Shown: one piece after another, positions 1 through 7,459 of the stretch
How the letters are laid out: each line of letters begins with the position of its first letter
Position numbering within the stretch: the stretch's first letter is position 1
Assembly: GCA_024645245.1 (NCBI GenBank)
Contig: JAHEBN010000007.1
Span: 1-52,423, forward strand
Origin: Jiulongibacter sp.
GTDB taxonomy: Bacteria; Bacteroidota; Bacteroidia; Cytophagales; Spirosomataceae
Length of the DNA: 52,423 nt
Direction of reading: 5' to 3'
Position numbers and translations under genes: made by a program
The notes under the pieces: model-generated
Databases searched by the model: none
Seen by the model: the letters and a program-made list of their open reading frames with translations, nothing else
What the model was told of the DNA's origin: nothing

Positions 1-2167
1 CATTCGAAACAGACAAAATTTTCAAAACCGTGAGATTAACCGAGGTAGAGGCTGTACAACCATTGGAATTTGTGGCAATTACGGAATAAACTCCAGCCTG
101 CTCAGGAATAATATTGTCAATCGAAATTGTAGGATCAACAGAAGAGAAACCATTTGGGCCCGACCACGAATAGGATTGTCCTCCTGTGGCTTGAAATTGT
201 GCTGAGTTACCTTCTAAAACCTCAACAGGACCTGTAATTTCGGTTTTGATTTCGTCAATTCTGACTAAAATTGAATCGCTGTAATTGCTATTACTGCATT
301 CATTGGAGGTACAAATTGCCTTAAAAGTATTATCAGATATTCCATTAAAAATAATTTGATTTTCACTTTCACCGGTATTCCATAAAAGGTTTCCTAACGT
401 ACAATTTCCGGTTAATGTCAGGTTTTCATCCCGACAAATCAGGTTCTTTTCTGAACTGATTTTTGGAGCACTTAAGGAATAAATAGTAATAGCTAGTGGG
501 TTATTATTTACAAGTTTAGAATTGGAATTAATTACAGAAAGTGATACACTACCATCTTCTAAAGCTTCAGGAATGGTATATTTTCCCGTCACAGAGTCTA
601 TTTCTAATTTCACATCCAATCCGTTTTGACTGGCGTAAATTTCATATTCATTGCTACCGTTTTGATCTGTGTTTATTGAGAATTTTTCACCCACACAATA
701 GGAACTTTTATCGGTGTTCGCATTAAATGAATGCACCAGGCCATATTCTCCTTCGCGTGAAAGATAATTGGTGTACAAGTCATATGTGGCATCGGCGGCT
801 ATGTCATCATTTTTGGTAGCAGAATAAAATATGATAACCCCTCCACTGGGATGCGATAATAAGCGATATACTCCATACCATTTAAAATCGGTCAACTTTT
901 TTCCTTGTTCACCCCAAAGCATATTTCCATCTCCATCAAGATGTTGAATAGTTAAATCATATCCAATAGTTTTCGGAGTAAACCAAAGACTGTAACAACC
1001 ACCGTTACCATCGGTTACAAACTTATTCGGAGAAAAATAATTTGTACCTTCCACTCCATTAAAAACCGGCTTTTCCCATATCGTATTTCCTTGATTATCA
1101 ATCCGTGCGGCCATCATTCTCTTGGTGGTTGAATTAGGTTCAATCCATGCCACTATGGCTCCCCCATCACTATTGGCAGCGACTTGTATATCAAAGCCAG
1201 TTCCCGATCCAAAAACCGCTCCACCAGTTTTCCAGACATTGTTAAGGTCTCTATCCAGTTTTTGGGCTATAACTTTCTTTTGCCCACCCCCTTCTAAGGT
1301 ACGACCTATTATCAGGTTGTCAGCTTTAGTATTTAAGTAATCAATTCTGGATGAGCCAGGAAATGGATTATTCAGAAATCTTTTTGATTCTATACTAATA
1401 TTACCAGAATATTTTTCATTTAATTGAACCGTATAATCAAATGAAATATCTTTTTTCAATACAAATAACTTTTTCCCAAAAAAGTTTTCACTAGCTTCTG
1501 ATGTAGGTGGTGAAATTTTGGACTTTTCTCCATTTGCCGTAAAAAGTAATTTATGGACTAAAACATTATCGGGTAAAAAAGTGTAATTGTATAATTCCAT
1601 TCTATGAAAATAGACCTTATCTTCATTAGTAAATTTATTATAACTATTATAAGTCAGTACAAGGGAGGCATCAGCTTTATATCCCTCCAAAATGGCTTCG
1701 TTAACATCAATATTGTAAATTGGTTCTGAAATAATCTTCTTTCCAATTTCACCTAAATACTGTTTGCCCTCTTTATTAACAGCATTTAACCATATTTCCT
1801 TAATTCCCAAATCATTTGAGTTAATTGATTTATGCCAAATTACCGCTACATTATCGCCGTCATACAGTACAATAGATTTTTTAGATAAGTTATAATTTTT
1901 ATTTACTGCCGCGACTCCTATCGTAATTCCATTTGCTTGCCACATTGGCACCCCAAATGGAGTGAGCTTTTGTAATTTTATAAGAGGTAAACTTGTTGAG
2001 TAATCTGTCCAACAATAATAAGTATTACCCTCATTATCATGGTTATATACAGCATCAAACTGAATATCTGGTGCATTAGAAAGTACATTTGGTGTAGCGT
2101 CTTGATAATCCCATTGAGCAAATAATAGCGATGGGTAAATCAAGAGAATTGCAAATATTCTTTTCAT
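1..2167 (-). CDS. Secreted Ig-like/PKD-type surface protein, C-terminus outside the window
   Basis: The reading frame is open from the ATG at 2165-2167 to the left edge (about 722 codons), so the protein is partial. The first residues, MKRIFAILLIYPSLLFAQWD, form a typical signal peptide with likely cleavage before the Gln. The next 450 or so residues are rich in Trp, Asn, Gly and Asp strands typical of beta-propeller-like repeats in bacteroidete surface proteins. They are followed by Ig/PKD-like modules (for example GPVEVLEGNSAQFQATGG and then QAGVYSVIATNSNGC). Proteins of this build in Bacteroidota usually end in a type IX sorting domain, but that end is not visible here. The start codon overlaps the stop of the upstream membrane protein as ATGA, so the two are probably translationally coupled. 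No enzymatic motif was seen and the function is unknown. Confidence 0.8.
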   Translation of the reverse strand, partial: MKRIFAILLIYPSLLFAQWDYQDATPNVLSNAPDIQFDAVYNHDNEGNTYYCWTDYSTSLPLIKLQKLTPFGVPMWQANGITIGVAAVNKNYNLSKKSIVLYDGDNVAVIWHKSINSNDLGIKEIWLNAVNKEGKQYLGEIGKKIISEPIYNIDVNEAILEGYKADASLVLTYNSYNKFTNEDKVYFHRMELYNYTFLPDNVLVHKLLFTANGEKSKISPPTSEASENFFGKKLFVLKKDISFDYTVQLNEKYSGNISIESKRFLNNPFPGSSRIDYLNTKADNLIIGRTLEGGGQKKVIAQKLDRDLNNVWKTGGAVFGSGTGFDIQVAANSDGGAIVAWIEPNSTTKRMMAARIDNQGNTIWEKPVFNGVEGTNYFSPNKFVTDGNGGCYSLWFTPKTIGYDLTIQHLDGDGNMLWGEQGKKLTDFKWYGVYRLLSHPSGGVIIFYSATKNDDIAADATYDLYTNYLSREGEYGLVHSFNANTDKSSYCVGEKFSINTDQNGSNEYEIYASQNGLDVKLEIDSVTGKYTIPEALEDGSVSLSVINSNSKLVNNNPLAITIYSLSAPKISSEKNLICRDENLTLTGNCTLGNLLWNTGESENQIIFNGISDNTFKAICTSNECSNSNYSDSILVRIDEIKTEITGPVEVLEGNSAQFQATGGQSYSWSGPNGFSSVDPTISIDNIIPEQAGVYSVIATNSNGCTASTSVNLTVLKILSVSN

Positions 2168-2505
2168 TTTTTAATAAGGCCGCTCATGACAAGTAAAATA
2201 GAAACAATACCTAAGCCAAGCGATTCTCTGCCTAATTCTATATTTAAAGTTTTCATGCCCATTTCATCAAGTAAAACTCCCTCCCAAGCGGGTGGAAATT
2301 GATTCAATGCCCACAAAAAATAGACTGCAGCTGTGAAGAAATAAACTTCGCTTGAATATCCATCCTTTATTTTCTTATATATTAGAAAAGCAGGAATAAG
2401 ATAAAGGGGAATCCAAACCTGTGGATCGGGATCGTTCCATTGGAAAAATGCAAACAGTAACATAAAAGCTACACCTACCCAAAGAAAAATTTTACTAGCA
2501 TTCAT
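2164..2505 (-). CDS. TMEM220-family small membrane protein
   Basis: A 113-residue protein with about four hydrophobic segments. The stretch FQWNDPDPQVWIPLYLIPA near residues 21-39 matches the conserved core of the transmembrane family 220 proteins (FQxNDPDPxxW), whose function is not established. It is followed on the same strand by the secreted Ig-like protein, with a 3-base stop/start overlap, which suggests one transcript. No promoter with the TAnnTTTG pattern was found directly upstream, where the divergent SRP RNA begins about 120 bases away. Confidence 0.75.
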   Translation of the reverse strand: MNASKIFLWVGVAFMLLFAFFQWNDPDPQVWIPLYLIPAFLIYKKIKDGYSSEVYFFTAAVYFLWALNQFPPAWEGVLLDEMGMKTLNIELGRESLGLGIVSILLVMSGLIKK

Positions 2506-2617
2506 AATTGGTTCTGTTTCAATTGAAAGTATATTTCAAAGGTATATAATTCCTGAATAATAAAATAAGTGATAAATAAATAAAGTGTTTGTTCTTGGGT
2601 AAATCTCAAAAAAGTTC

Positions 2618-2625
2618 TAATTTTG
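2618..2625 (+). promoter_or_regulatory. -7 promoter element of the SRP RNA gene
   Basis: TAATTTTG is an exact match to the bacteroidete -7 consensus TAnnTTTG. A CTTG at 2594-2597 lies 20 bases upstream, the usual place for the -33 TTG element. Transcription would begin about 4-7 bases after 2625, which is where the SRP RNA stem starts. Confidence 0.75.
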
Positions 2626-2628
2626 TGA

Positions 2629-2707
2629 CGGCAAATTACCAGCTCCTGCTGAATCCCCCAGGACCGGAAGGTAGCAAGGGTAGGTGGTTGTAGCGGTGAA
2701 TTTGCCA
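2629..2707 (+). ncRNA. ffs: Signal recognition particle RNA, small bacterial type
   Basis: The core contains CCCCCAGGACCGGAAGGTAG (2655-2674) followed by CAAGGGTAGGTGG, the conserved GGAA tetraloop and asymmetric-loop region where Ffh binds. The ends pair: GGCAAATT (2630-2637) with AATTTGCC (2699-2706). The length of about 80 bases fits the short SRP RNA without an Alu domain. It has its own promoter upstream and a T-run directly after the closing stem. The RNA forms the signal recognition particle that targets nascent membrane and secreted proteins. Confidence 0.93.
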
Positions 2708-2716
2708 TTTTTTTTT
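2699..2716 (+). terminator. Intrinsic terminator of SRP RNA (closing stem plus T-run)
   Basis: The closing arm of the SRP RNA (AATTTGCC, 2699-2706) is followed by nine T residues at 2708-2716. The mature RNA's own terminal helix therefore appears to act as the terminator stem. Confidence 0.65.
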
Positions 2717-2755
2717 AATCCAATCATTCTCAATCAGATACAATTTTAAATTCCC

Positions 2756-3412
2756 ATGAAGTTTTTCATTGATACAGCCAGTCTTACCGAAATTAAAGAA
2801 GCTCAAGATCTAGGTGTTCTGGATGGCGTAACCACTAACCCATCACTTATGGCCAAAGAAGGCATTGGTGGTGATGATAATGTAAAAAAACATTACGTTG
2901 ACATTTGTAATATTGTGGATGGCGACGTAAGTGCTTAGGTTATTTCAACGGATTTTGAAGGCATTGTTCGCGAAGGTGAAATTTTAGCTGCTTTGCACGA
3001 ACAAATCGTGGTGAAAGTACCAATGATCAAAGATGGTATTAAAGCGATCAAATACTTTTCTGAGAGAGGTATACGAACCAATTGCACATTAATATTTTCA
3101 CCAGGTCAGGCTTTACTAGCTGCAAAGGCTGGTGCTACTTATGTATCCCCTTTCATTGGCAGATTAGATGATATTTCAACTGATGGCCTTCAATTAATAC
3201 ATGAAATCCGAACTATTTACGATAATTACGGATACGAAACGGAGATTTTAGCTGCTTCGGTTCGTCATGCAATGCACATTATTAATTGTGCTAAAATTGG
3301 TGCTGATGTTATGACAGGGCCTCTTTCAGCAATTTTATCTTTATTAAATCACCCGCTTACGGACAGTGGTTTACAGAAATTTCTTGCAGATCACGCCAAA
3401 GTGAATAAATAA
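2756..3412 (+). pseudogene. Small transaldolase (FSA/TalC type) interrupted by an in-frame TAG
   Basis: Read through the stop, the frame gives 218 residues, the normal length of the small transaldolase/fructose-6-phosphate aldolase family, which moves a dihydroxyacetone unit between sugar phosphates in the non-oxidative pentose phosphate pathway. Motifs are intact on both sides: FIDTA (Asp6) and TTNPS in the first part, VVKVP (Schiff-base Lys87) and later family motifs in the second. Codon 61 (2936-2938) is TAG, at a place where homologues read SAEV, so a single GAG-to-TAG change explains it. The frame resumes at once with [13 protein letters not shown] and no other lesion. Translation ending here would separate the catalytic Lys from Asp6 and Asn. 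It may be a recent mutation, a sequencing error, or read through; TAG serves as an ordinary stop elsewhere in the window (8363-8365, 26602-26604), so global recoding is excluded. A terminator follows directly. Confidence 0.85.
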
Positions 3413-3435
3413 ATTAAAAGTTTTAAAGACTCATT

Positions 3436-3483
3436 CGGGTTTAGGAAAAGAAATGAATAATTTTGTTCCTAAACCCGTTTTTT
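3436..3483 (+). terminator. Intrinsic terminator after transaldolase, ending at the ftsE start codon
   Basis: A perfect 12-base inverted repeat, CGGGTTTAGGAA (3436-3447) and TTCCTAAACCCG (3466-3477), is followed by six T residues at 3478-3483. The next base is the A of the ftsE ATG. The 18-base loop holds a promoter-like TAATTTTG. Confidence 0.8.
3458..3465 (+). promoter_or_regulatory. Probable ftsE -7 promoter element inside the terminator loop
   Basis: TAATTTTG matches TAnnTTTG exactly and lies in the loop of the terminator that precedes ftsE. Transcription would start at about 3469-3472, leaving a leader of only about 12-15 bases. No clear -33 TTG was seen at the expected distance, so this rests on the -7 match and position. 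Confidence 0.5.
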
Positions 3484-4167
3484 ATGCCCGAAAATGTAAT
3501 TGAGCTTGAAAATGCTTATATCTACCAGAAAGATCAATTAATTCTGAAAGACATCAGCTTTCAAATGAGTAAAGGAGAATTTGTGTATTTGATTGGGAAA
3601 ACCGGAAGTGGAAAATCTTCCCTTCTAAAAGCATTGTATGCCGAATTATGGCTGGAACATGGTAAAGGAGAAGTGGCTGGTTATAAACTACAGGAGATTA
3701 GAAAAGCTGAAATCCCTTTTCTTCGTAGAAAAATTGGAATCGTTTTTCAGGATTTTCAATTATTATCAGATAGAAACATCGGCCAAAATCTACGTTTTTT
3801 TCTGAAGGCAATGGGTTGGAAAAATAAAGACGAGATAGAATCACGAATTGAAGAGGTAGTTAACCAGGTCAGTCTCCCTGATGTTTTGGATAAAATGCCT
3901 CATCAACTTTCTGGCGGAGAACAACAAAGAATCTCCATAGCAAGAGCTTTATTAAATTATCCGGATGTAATTATGGCAGATGAACCAACAGGAAATCTGG
4001 ATCCGGAAAAGTCATTGGATATCCTAAGATTATTCCTTAAAATAAATGAAGATTCAGAAACAGCCGTCATTATGGCCACACATGATTTGGAACTTATAGA
4101 AAGGTATCCACGCAGAACACTTTATTGTGATAACCAGATTATAAATGACCTTAGTCAAAACCAGTAA
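3484..4167 (+). CDS. ftsE: Cell division ABC transporter ATP-binding protein FtsE
   Basis: A 227-residue ABC ATPase with Walker A GKTGSGKS (residues 38-45), Q-loop VFQDF, signature LSGGEQQRISIARAL, Walker B VIMADEPTGNLDP and switch His in ATHD. Its size and the FQDFQLL/LPHQLSGGEQQR style are those of FtsE, which pairs with FtsX and governs peptidoglycan hydrolases at the septum. I chose the ATG at 3484: an in-frame TTG at 3463 would put the start inside the terminator stem and add seven residues (FLNPFF...) that look like translated hairpin. The partner ftsX lies 7.7 kb downstream at 11844, not adjacent. The 3' end overlaps the convergent outer-membrane gene by 17 bases. Confidence 0.88.
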   Translation: MPENVIELENAYIYQKDQLILKDISFQMSKGEFVYLIGKTGSGKSSLLKALYAELWLEHGKGEVAGYKLQEIRKAEIPFLRRKIGIVFQDFQLLSDRNIGQNLRFFLKAMGWKNKDEIESRIEEVVNQVSLPDVLDKMPHQLSGGEQQRISIARALLNYPDVIMADEPTGNLDPEKSLDILRLFLKINEDSETAVIMATHDLELIERYPRRTLYCDNQIINDLSQNQ

Positions 4168-4846
4168 TTCCAACTTTCATCATTAGTAAGTTTTCCCGAA
4201 CCAAGGCTTTCCCAAAACTCGTAAAGCCATTTGAATCTACCAATGAGGAGTTAAAAATCATTCTCTTTGACCCTTCCGAAATATTGTATTGAATACCAAA
4301 ATCAAGATATTTGGAAGTCCCTCTTTTGGAAGGTAATTTAAAACCGACACCGGTACCTATATGATAATTTTTGGCAAAATTATTATATTTATCTAAGATG
4401 GATGTTTCGTCCTGAGAGATCCTCTCATGTATTTTGGACGAATAAAATTTTGGGCCAATAGCCACATCAAAATAAGGGTTCAACTTGCTAAAATTCACTA
4501 TTGGCCTATACCGAAGCTTTAAATTAAAATACCAGGACGAGTGTGATTCAAAAAAATCACCTCCTACCCTGTTGGGCGTAGTATAATTACCATAGCTTTG
4601 AAAACCAATTTCAGGGCCAATAAAAACCGGCGAAGTGATTCTTTGATTTTTTAGGGTATTAAATAGCCATCCGCAAGAAAAACCAAAGGCCATATTTTGA
4701 CCCTTGTTTTTATCTACATATTTTTTATAATTCCCCACTGCTAATCCAGGACTCATATTGATATACCAGGTAGATTTGTCAAACTGAGCCTGACTATGGG
4801 AAACAAATAATAAACCGATAAAAAGACTTGTTAAAAATTTAATCAT
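4151..4846 (-). CDS. Outer-membrane beta-barrel protein, PorT/OmpA-barrel-like
   Basis: A 231-residue protein with a signal peptide (MIKFLTSLFIGLLFVSHSQA, cleavage before QFDKS). Alternating hydrophobic strands with aromatic ends follow (WYINMSPGLAVG, SWYFNLKLRYRP, NPYFDVAIGPKFY, YHIGTGVGFKLP, MMKVGITGFD), typical of the small 8-strand barrels common in Bacteroidota. No specific family was recognised. Its start codon overlaps the porX stop (ATGA, 4843-4846), so it is probably made from the porX transcript by coupled translation, which raises the possibility of a role in envelope or type IX secretion. That link is inference from position only. Confidence 0.7.
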   Translation of the reverse strand: MIKFLTSLFIGLLFVSHSQAQFDKSTWYINMSPGLAVGNYKKYVDKNKGQNMAFGFSCGWLFNTLKNQRITSPVFIGPEIGFQSYGNYTTPNRVGGDFFESHSSWYFNLKLRYRPIVNFSKLNPYFDVAIGPKFYSSKIHERISQDETSILDKYNNFAKNYHIGTGVGFKLPSKRGTSKYLDFGIQYNISEGSKRMIFNSSLVDSNGFTSFGKALVRENLLMMKVGITGFD

Positions 4847-6408
4847 CTGGGTTTTAAATACACAAAAGGAATTATTATTTCTTCTAATGAAACACCCCCG
4901 TGCTGGAAAGTATCCTTGTAATGGTTCACATAATGATTGAAATTATTAGGATATGCGAAAAAATAATCATCAGTTGTAAAGAAATAAGAAGTAGAAACAT
5001 TTGGACTTGGAAGGCCAAAATTGGCAGGTTTTCTTACTTCTATAATGTGATCCGACTTATCGCTTAGATTAAGGTTTTTTCCTTGTTTGTATCGTAAATT
5101 GGTATTCACATTTCGATCACCAACTATTCTTTTAGGGTTACGTACACGCACCATACCATGATCTGTAGTAATAATCACCCTAGATCCACTTTCGGCGATT
5201 TTGTTAAGAAATTCCAAAAGCGGGGAGTGCTCAATCCAGGAACGTGTAATTGAACGATAGGCCGACTCATCCGGTGCTAATTCTTTAATTACGGTCATGT
5301 CTGTTCTTGCATGGGAAAGCATGTCCACAAAATTATAAACCACGCAATTCAAATCGTTCTTAAGCAAATTGTTGAAATTTTCATTAAGAGCTTTTCCATG
5401 TGAATTGGTGATTATTTTATTATAGGAGAATTTTGTATTTCGTCGGTTTTTATCCAGAAAACGTCTTAAAAATTCTTCTTCATTTTTATTTAAGCCATCC
5501 TCATTATCGCCCTCATCATTTACCCATAGATCAGGATGGAATTTTGACATATCATAGGGAGTCATTCCTGAAAAAATTGCATTTCTAGCGTAGGAAGTGG
5601 CCGTAGGTAAAATTGAATAATACGTTTCTTCCGATTCGGTTATAAAGGTTCCCGATATAACTTCTTCCATAACCCTCCATTGGTCATACCGGAAATTATC
5701 GATCAAAATAAAAAATAAAGGGGCATCTTCCTGAATTAAAGGTAAAACCTTTTTTCTCATCAAATTATGAGACATCACAGGCTTGTCAACGGTATCCTTG
5801 CTCATCCAATCTTCGTAATTTTCGTCGATAAAACGCGAAAATTTATTATTGGCATCTGATTTTTGCATTTCAAAAACCTCTTCCATCGATTTATCAGCTG
5901 ATTTGTCCAGTTCCAATTCCCAATAAACCAGCTTTTTGTAAATTTCAGCCCATTCATTAAAATCAATATCATCGCTGTATTGCATGGCGAGATGCCTGAA
6001 ATCTTGTTGATAACTCAGATTAGTTTTTTCCGATACTAATCTCTTGTTGTCCAATAATTTCTTAACCGATAATAAAATCTGTTTTGGATTTATGGGTTTA
6101 ATCAGATAATCTGCTATTTTCGAGCCAATTGCATCTTCCATTATCTGCTCTTCTTCTGATTTAGTAATCATTACCACAGGCAGAGTTGGCTTAATTTGTT
6201 TAATTTTCGCAAGAGTTTCAAGTCCAGTCATACCCGACATCATTTCGTCTAAGAATACAACGTCGTAATTAAACTGCTCCACTTTATCTAAAGCATCTGA
6301 TCCGGAAGGAACTGGTGTAACATCGTACCCTTTTTGTTCTAAAAAAACTATATAAGGCTTTAGTAAGTCAATTTCATCATCTGCCCATAAAATGGAATAT
6401 CTGCTCAT
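4843..6408 (-). CDS. porX: Type IX secretion response regulator PorX (receiver + PglZ domain)
   Basis: 521 residues. The receiver domain (about 1-120) has the acidic pair Asp10/Asp11, phospho-acceptor Asp54 in VVFLDEMMSG, Thr82 and Lys104. The C-terminal half (about 220-515) is a PglZ, alkaline-phosphatase-fold domain with PTATSYARN, FIL-DNFRYDQW and TTDHGM motifs that carry the metal and nucleophile positions in this family. PorX is known in Porphyromonas and Flavobacterium as the regulator, with the kinase PorY, of the type IX secretion system, and its PglZ domain acts as a nucleotide phosphodiesterase. Length and domain order are normal. The short overlap with the following outer-membrane gene suggests an operon; porY is not in the window. 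Confidence 0.9.
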   Translation of the reverse strand: MSRYSILWADDEIDLLKPYIVFLEQKGYDVTPVPSGSDALDKVEQFNYDVVFLDEMMSGMTGLETLAKIKQIKPTLPVVMITKSEEEQIMEDAIGSKIADYLIKPINPKQILLSVKKLLDNKRLVSEKTNLSYQQDFRHLAMQYSDDIDFNEWAEIYKKLVYWELELDKSADKSMEEVFEMQKSDANNKFSRFIDENYEDWMSKDTVDKPVMSHNLMRKKVLPLIQEDAPLFFILIDNFRYDQWRVMEEVISGTFITESEETYYSILPTATSYARNAIFSGMTPYDMSKFHPDLWVNDEGDNEDGLNKNEEEFLRRFLDKNRRNTKFSYNKIITNSHGKALNENFNNLLKNDLNCVVYNFVDMLSHARTDMTVIKELAPDESAYRSITRSWIEHSPLLEFLNKIAESGSRVIITTDHGMVRVRNPKRIVGDRNVNTNLRYKQGKNLNLSDKSDHIIEVRKPANFGLPSPNVSTSYFFTTDDYFFAYPNNFNHYVNHYKDTFQHGGVSLEEIIIPFVYLKPR

Positions 6409-6505
6409 TCAAAATTTGTTTTAGTTAGTAGATTAATGGTAAATCAAAGAAGAATATTGTTCCGAAGCATATATTTGAAAGGTAATTGGCAAAAAAGGCC
6501 TCATT

Positions 6506-7243
6506 TTAAAGTAATTTAAGAATTTCATCCACATCTTCGGGAACATCCACCCCAACATTATTATATTCTGTAATGCATACATTTATTTTATACCCATACC
6601 CCAACCATCGTAATTGTTCCAATTTTTCCGTCTTTTCTAAAACATTTATCGGAATTTTAATGATTTGTTCGATTACATCTGAACGATATGCATAAATGCC
6701 TATATGTTTGTAAAAATCATGGTTTTCAAGCCAGTCTTTCTTTTCCAATCCACGTACATACGGTATTACTCCACGGCTAAAATACAAGGCCTGTTTTCTC
6801 ATGGTCATCACTACTTTAACGATATTTGGATTTTCCAGATCCTCGAGGTTTTTTATTACGCTAGCCGCGGTAGCAATTTCAGTCTTGTAGTCAAGTAATT
6901 CTGTTAATTTATCTATCAATATTGGGTTAATTAGTGGCTCATCTCCTTGAATGTTAATAACATAATCGTATTTTTCCCGACCTGGAATTTTCAAAAAAGC
7001 CTCAGCACATCTATCTGTACCACTAGCTTGCACCCCAGTGAGAATTGCATTACCACCAAAACTTTTAACATGTTCAAGAATACGTTCATCATCTGTGGCA
7101 ACAATCACTTCTGAAAGTTTTTCTGACTTTATACATTGCTCATATACGCGTTGTATCAACGTTTTCCCTTTAATATCTACCAAAGGTTTACCTGGAAAAC
7201 GCTCCGCTTCAAAACGGCTCGGTATTATTCCTAAAATTTTCAT
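6506..7243 (-). CDS. kdsB: 3-deoxy-manno-octulosonate cytidylyltransferase
   Basis: 245 residues that start with the nucleotide-binding signature IIPSRFEAERFPGKPL. Further motifs are ATDDERI, SGTDRCAEA, INIQGDEPLI and HIGIYAYR, all hallmarks of KdsB. The enzyme activates Kdo with CTP to give CMP-Kdo for the inner core of lipopolysaccharide, in the cytoplasm. It stands alone on the minus strand, about 100 bases upstream of porX, and a TAnnTTTG element lies about 125 bases upstream of its start. The heptose kinase at 27176 serves the same LPS core pathway. Confidence 0.93.
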   Translation of the reverse strand: MKILGIIPSRFEAERFPGKPLVDIKGKTLIQRVYEQCIKSEKLSEVIVATDDERILEHVKSFGGNAILTGVQASGTDRCAEAFLKIPGREKYDYVINIQGDEPLINPILIDKLTELLDYKTEIATAASVIKNLEDLENPNIVKVVMTMRKQALYFSRGVIPYVRGLEKKDWLENHDFYKHIGIYAYRSDVIEQIIKIPINVLEKTEKLEQLRWLGYGYKINVCITEYNNVGVDVPEDVDEILKLL

Positions 7244-7369
7244 TCAAACGATTTTTTAATCTCTTAAAAAAGAACTTTCAAATTTCATGCTGCAATAAAT
7301 ATTGAAGGTATTCTTTTTAAATTACTTATTTAACGATGCTGGACACAACGAAATCTGATTTTTAGCACC

Positions 7370-7377
7370 CAAATATA
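7370..7377 (-). promoter_or_regulatory. Candidate kdsB -7 promoter element
   Basis: On the minus strand this reads TATATTTG, an exact TAnnTTTG match, in the divergent gap between kdsB and the LysM gene. It would give kdsB a leader of about 120 bases; no convincing -33 element was seen. Confidence 0.4.
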
Positions 7378-7439
7378 CAAGTAATTGAAGTTTTAGTCGT
7401 TTTTTATTCACAAAAGCTGCATGAAGTCTGAATAATACT

Positions 7440-7447
7440 TAAATTTG
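7440..7447 (+). promoter_or_regulatory. Candidate -7 promoter element of the LysM gene operon
   Basis: TAAATTTG is an exact TAnnTTTG match that ends 12 bases before the ATG at 7460 (21 before the ATG at 7469). This predicts a very short leader. The -33 element is not clear. Confidence 0.5.
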
Positions 7448-7459
7448 TTCTAATCAAAT

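Noticed and set aside
2502-2708. 68-codon frame opposite the SRP RNA
   Set aside because: It lies antisense over the conserved SRP RNA and its promoter, with no protein-like pattern.
2993-3412. Downstream part of transaldolase as an independent gene starting at TTG
   Set aside because: It is the direct in-frame continuation of the upstream part after a single TAG, and it lacks the N-terminal catalytic residues; a separate gene is not needed to explain it.
3463-3483. TTG start of ftsE seven codons upstream of the chosen ATG
   Set aside because: The bases are the right arm and T-run of the terminator and the extra residues are not family-like.
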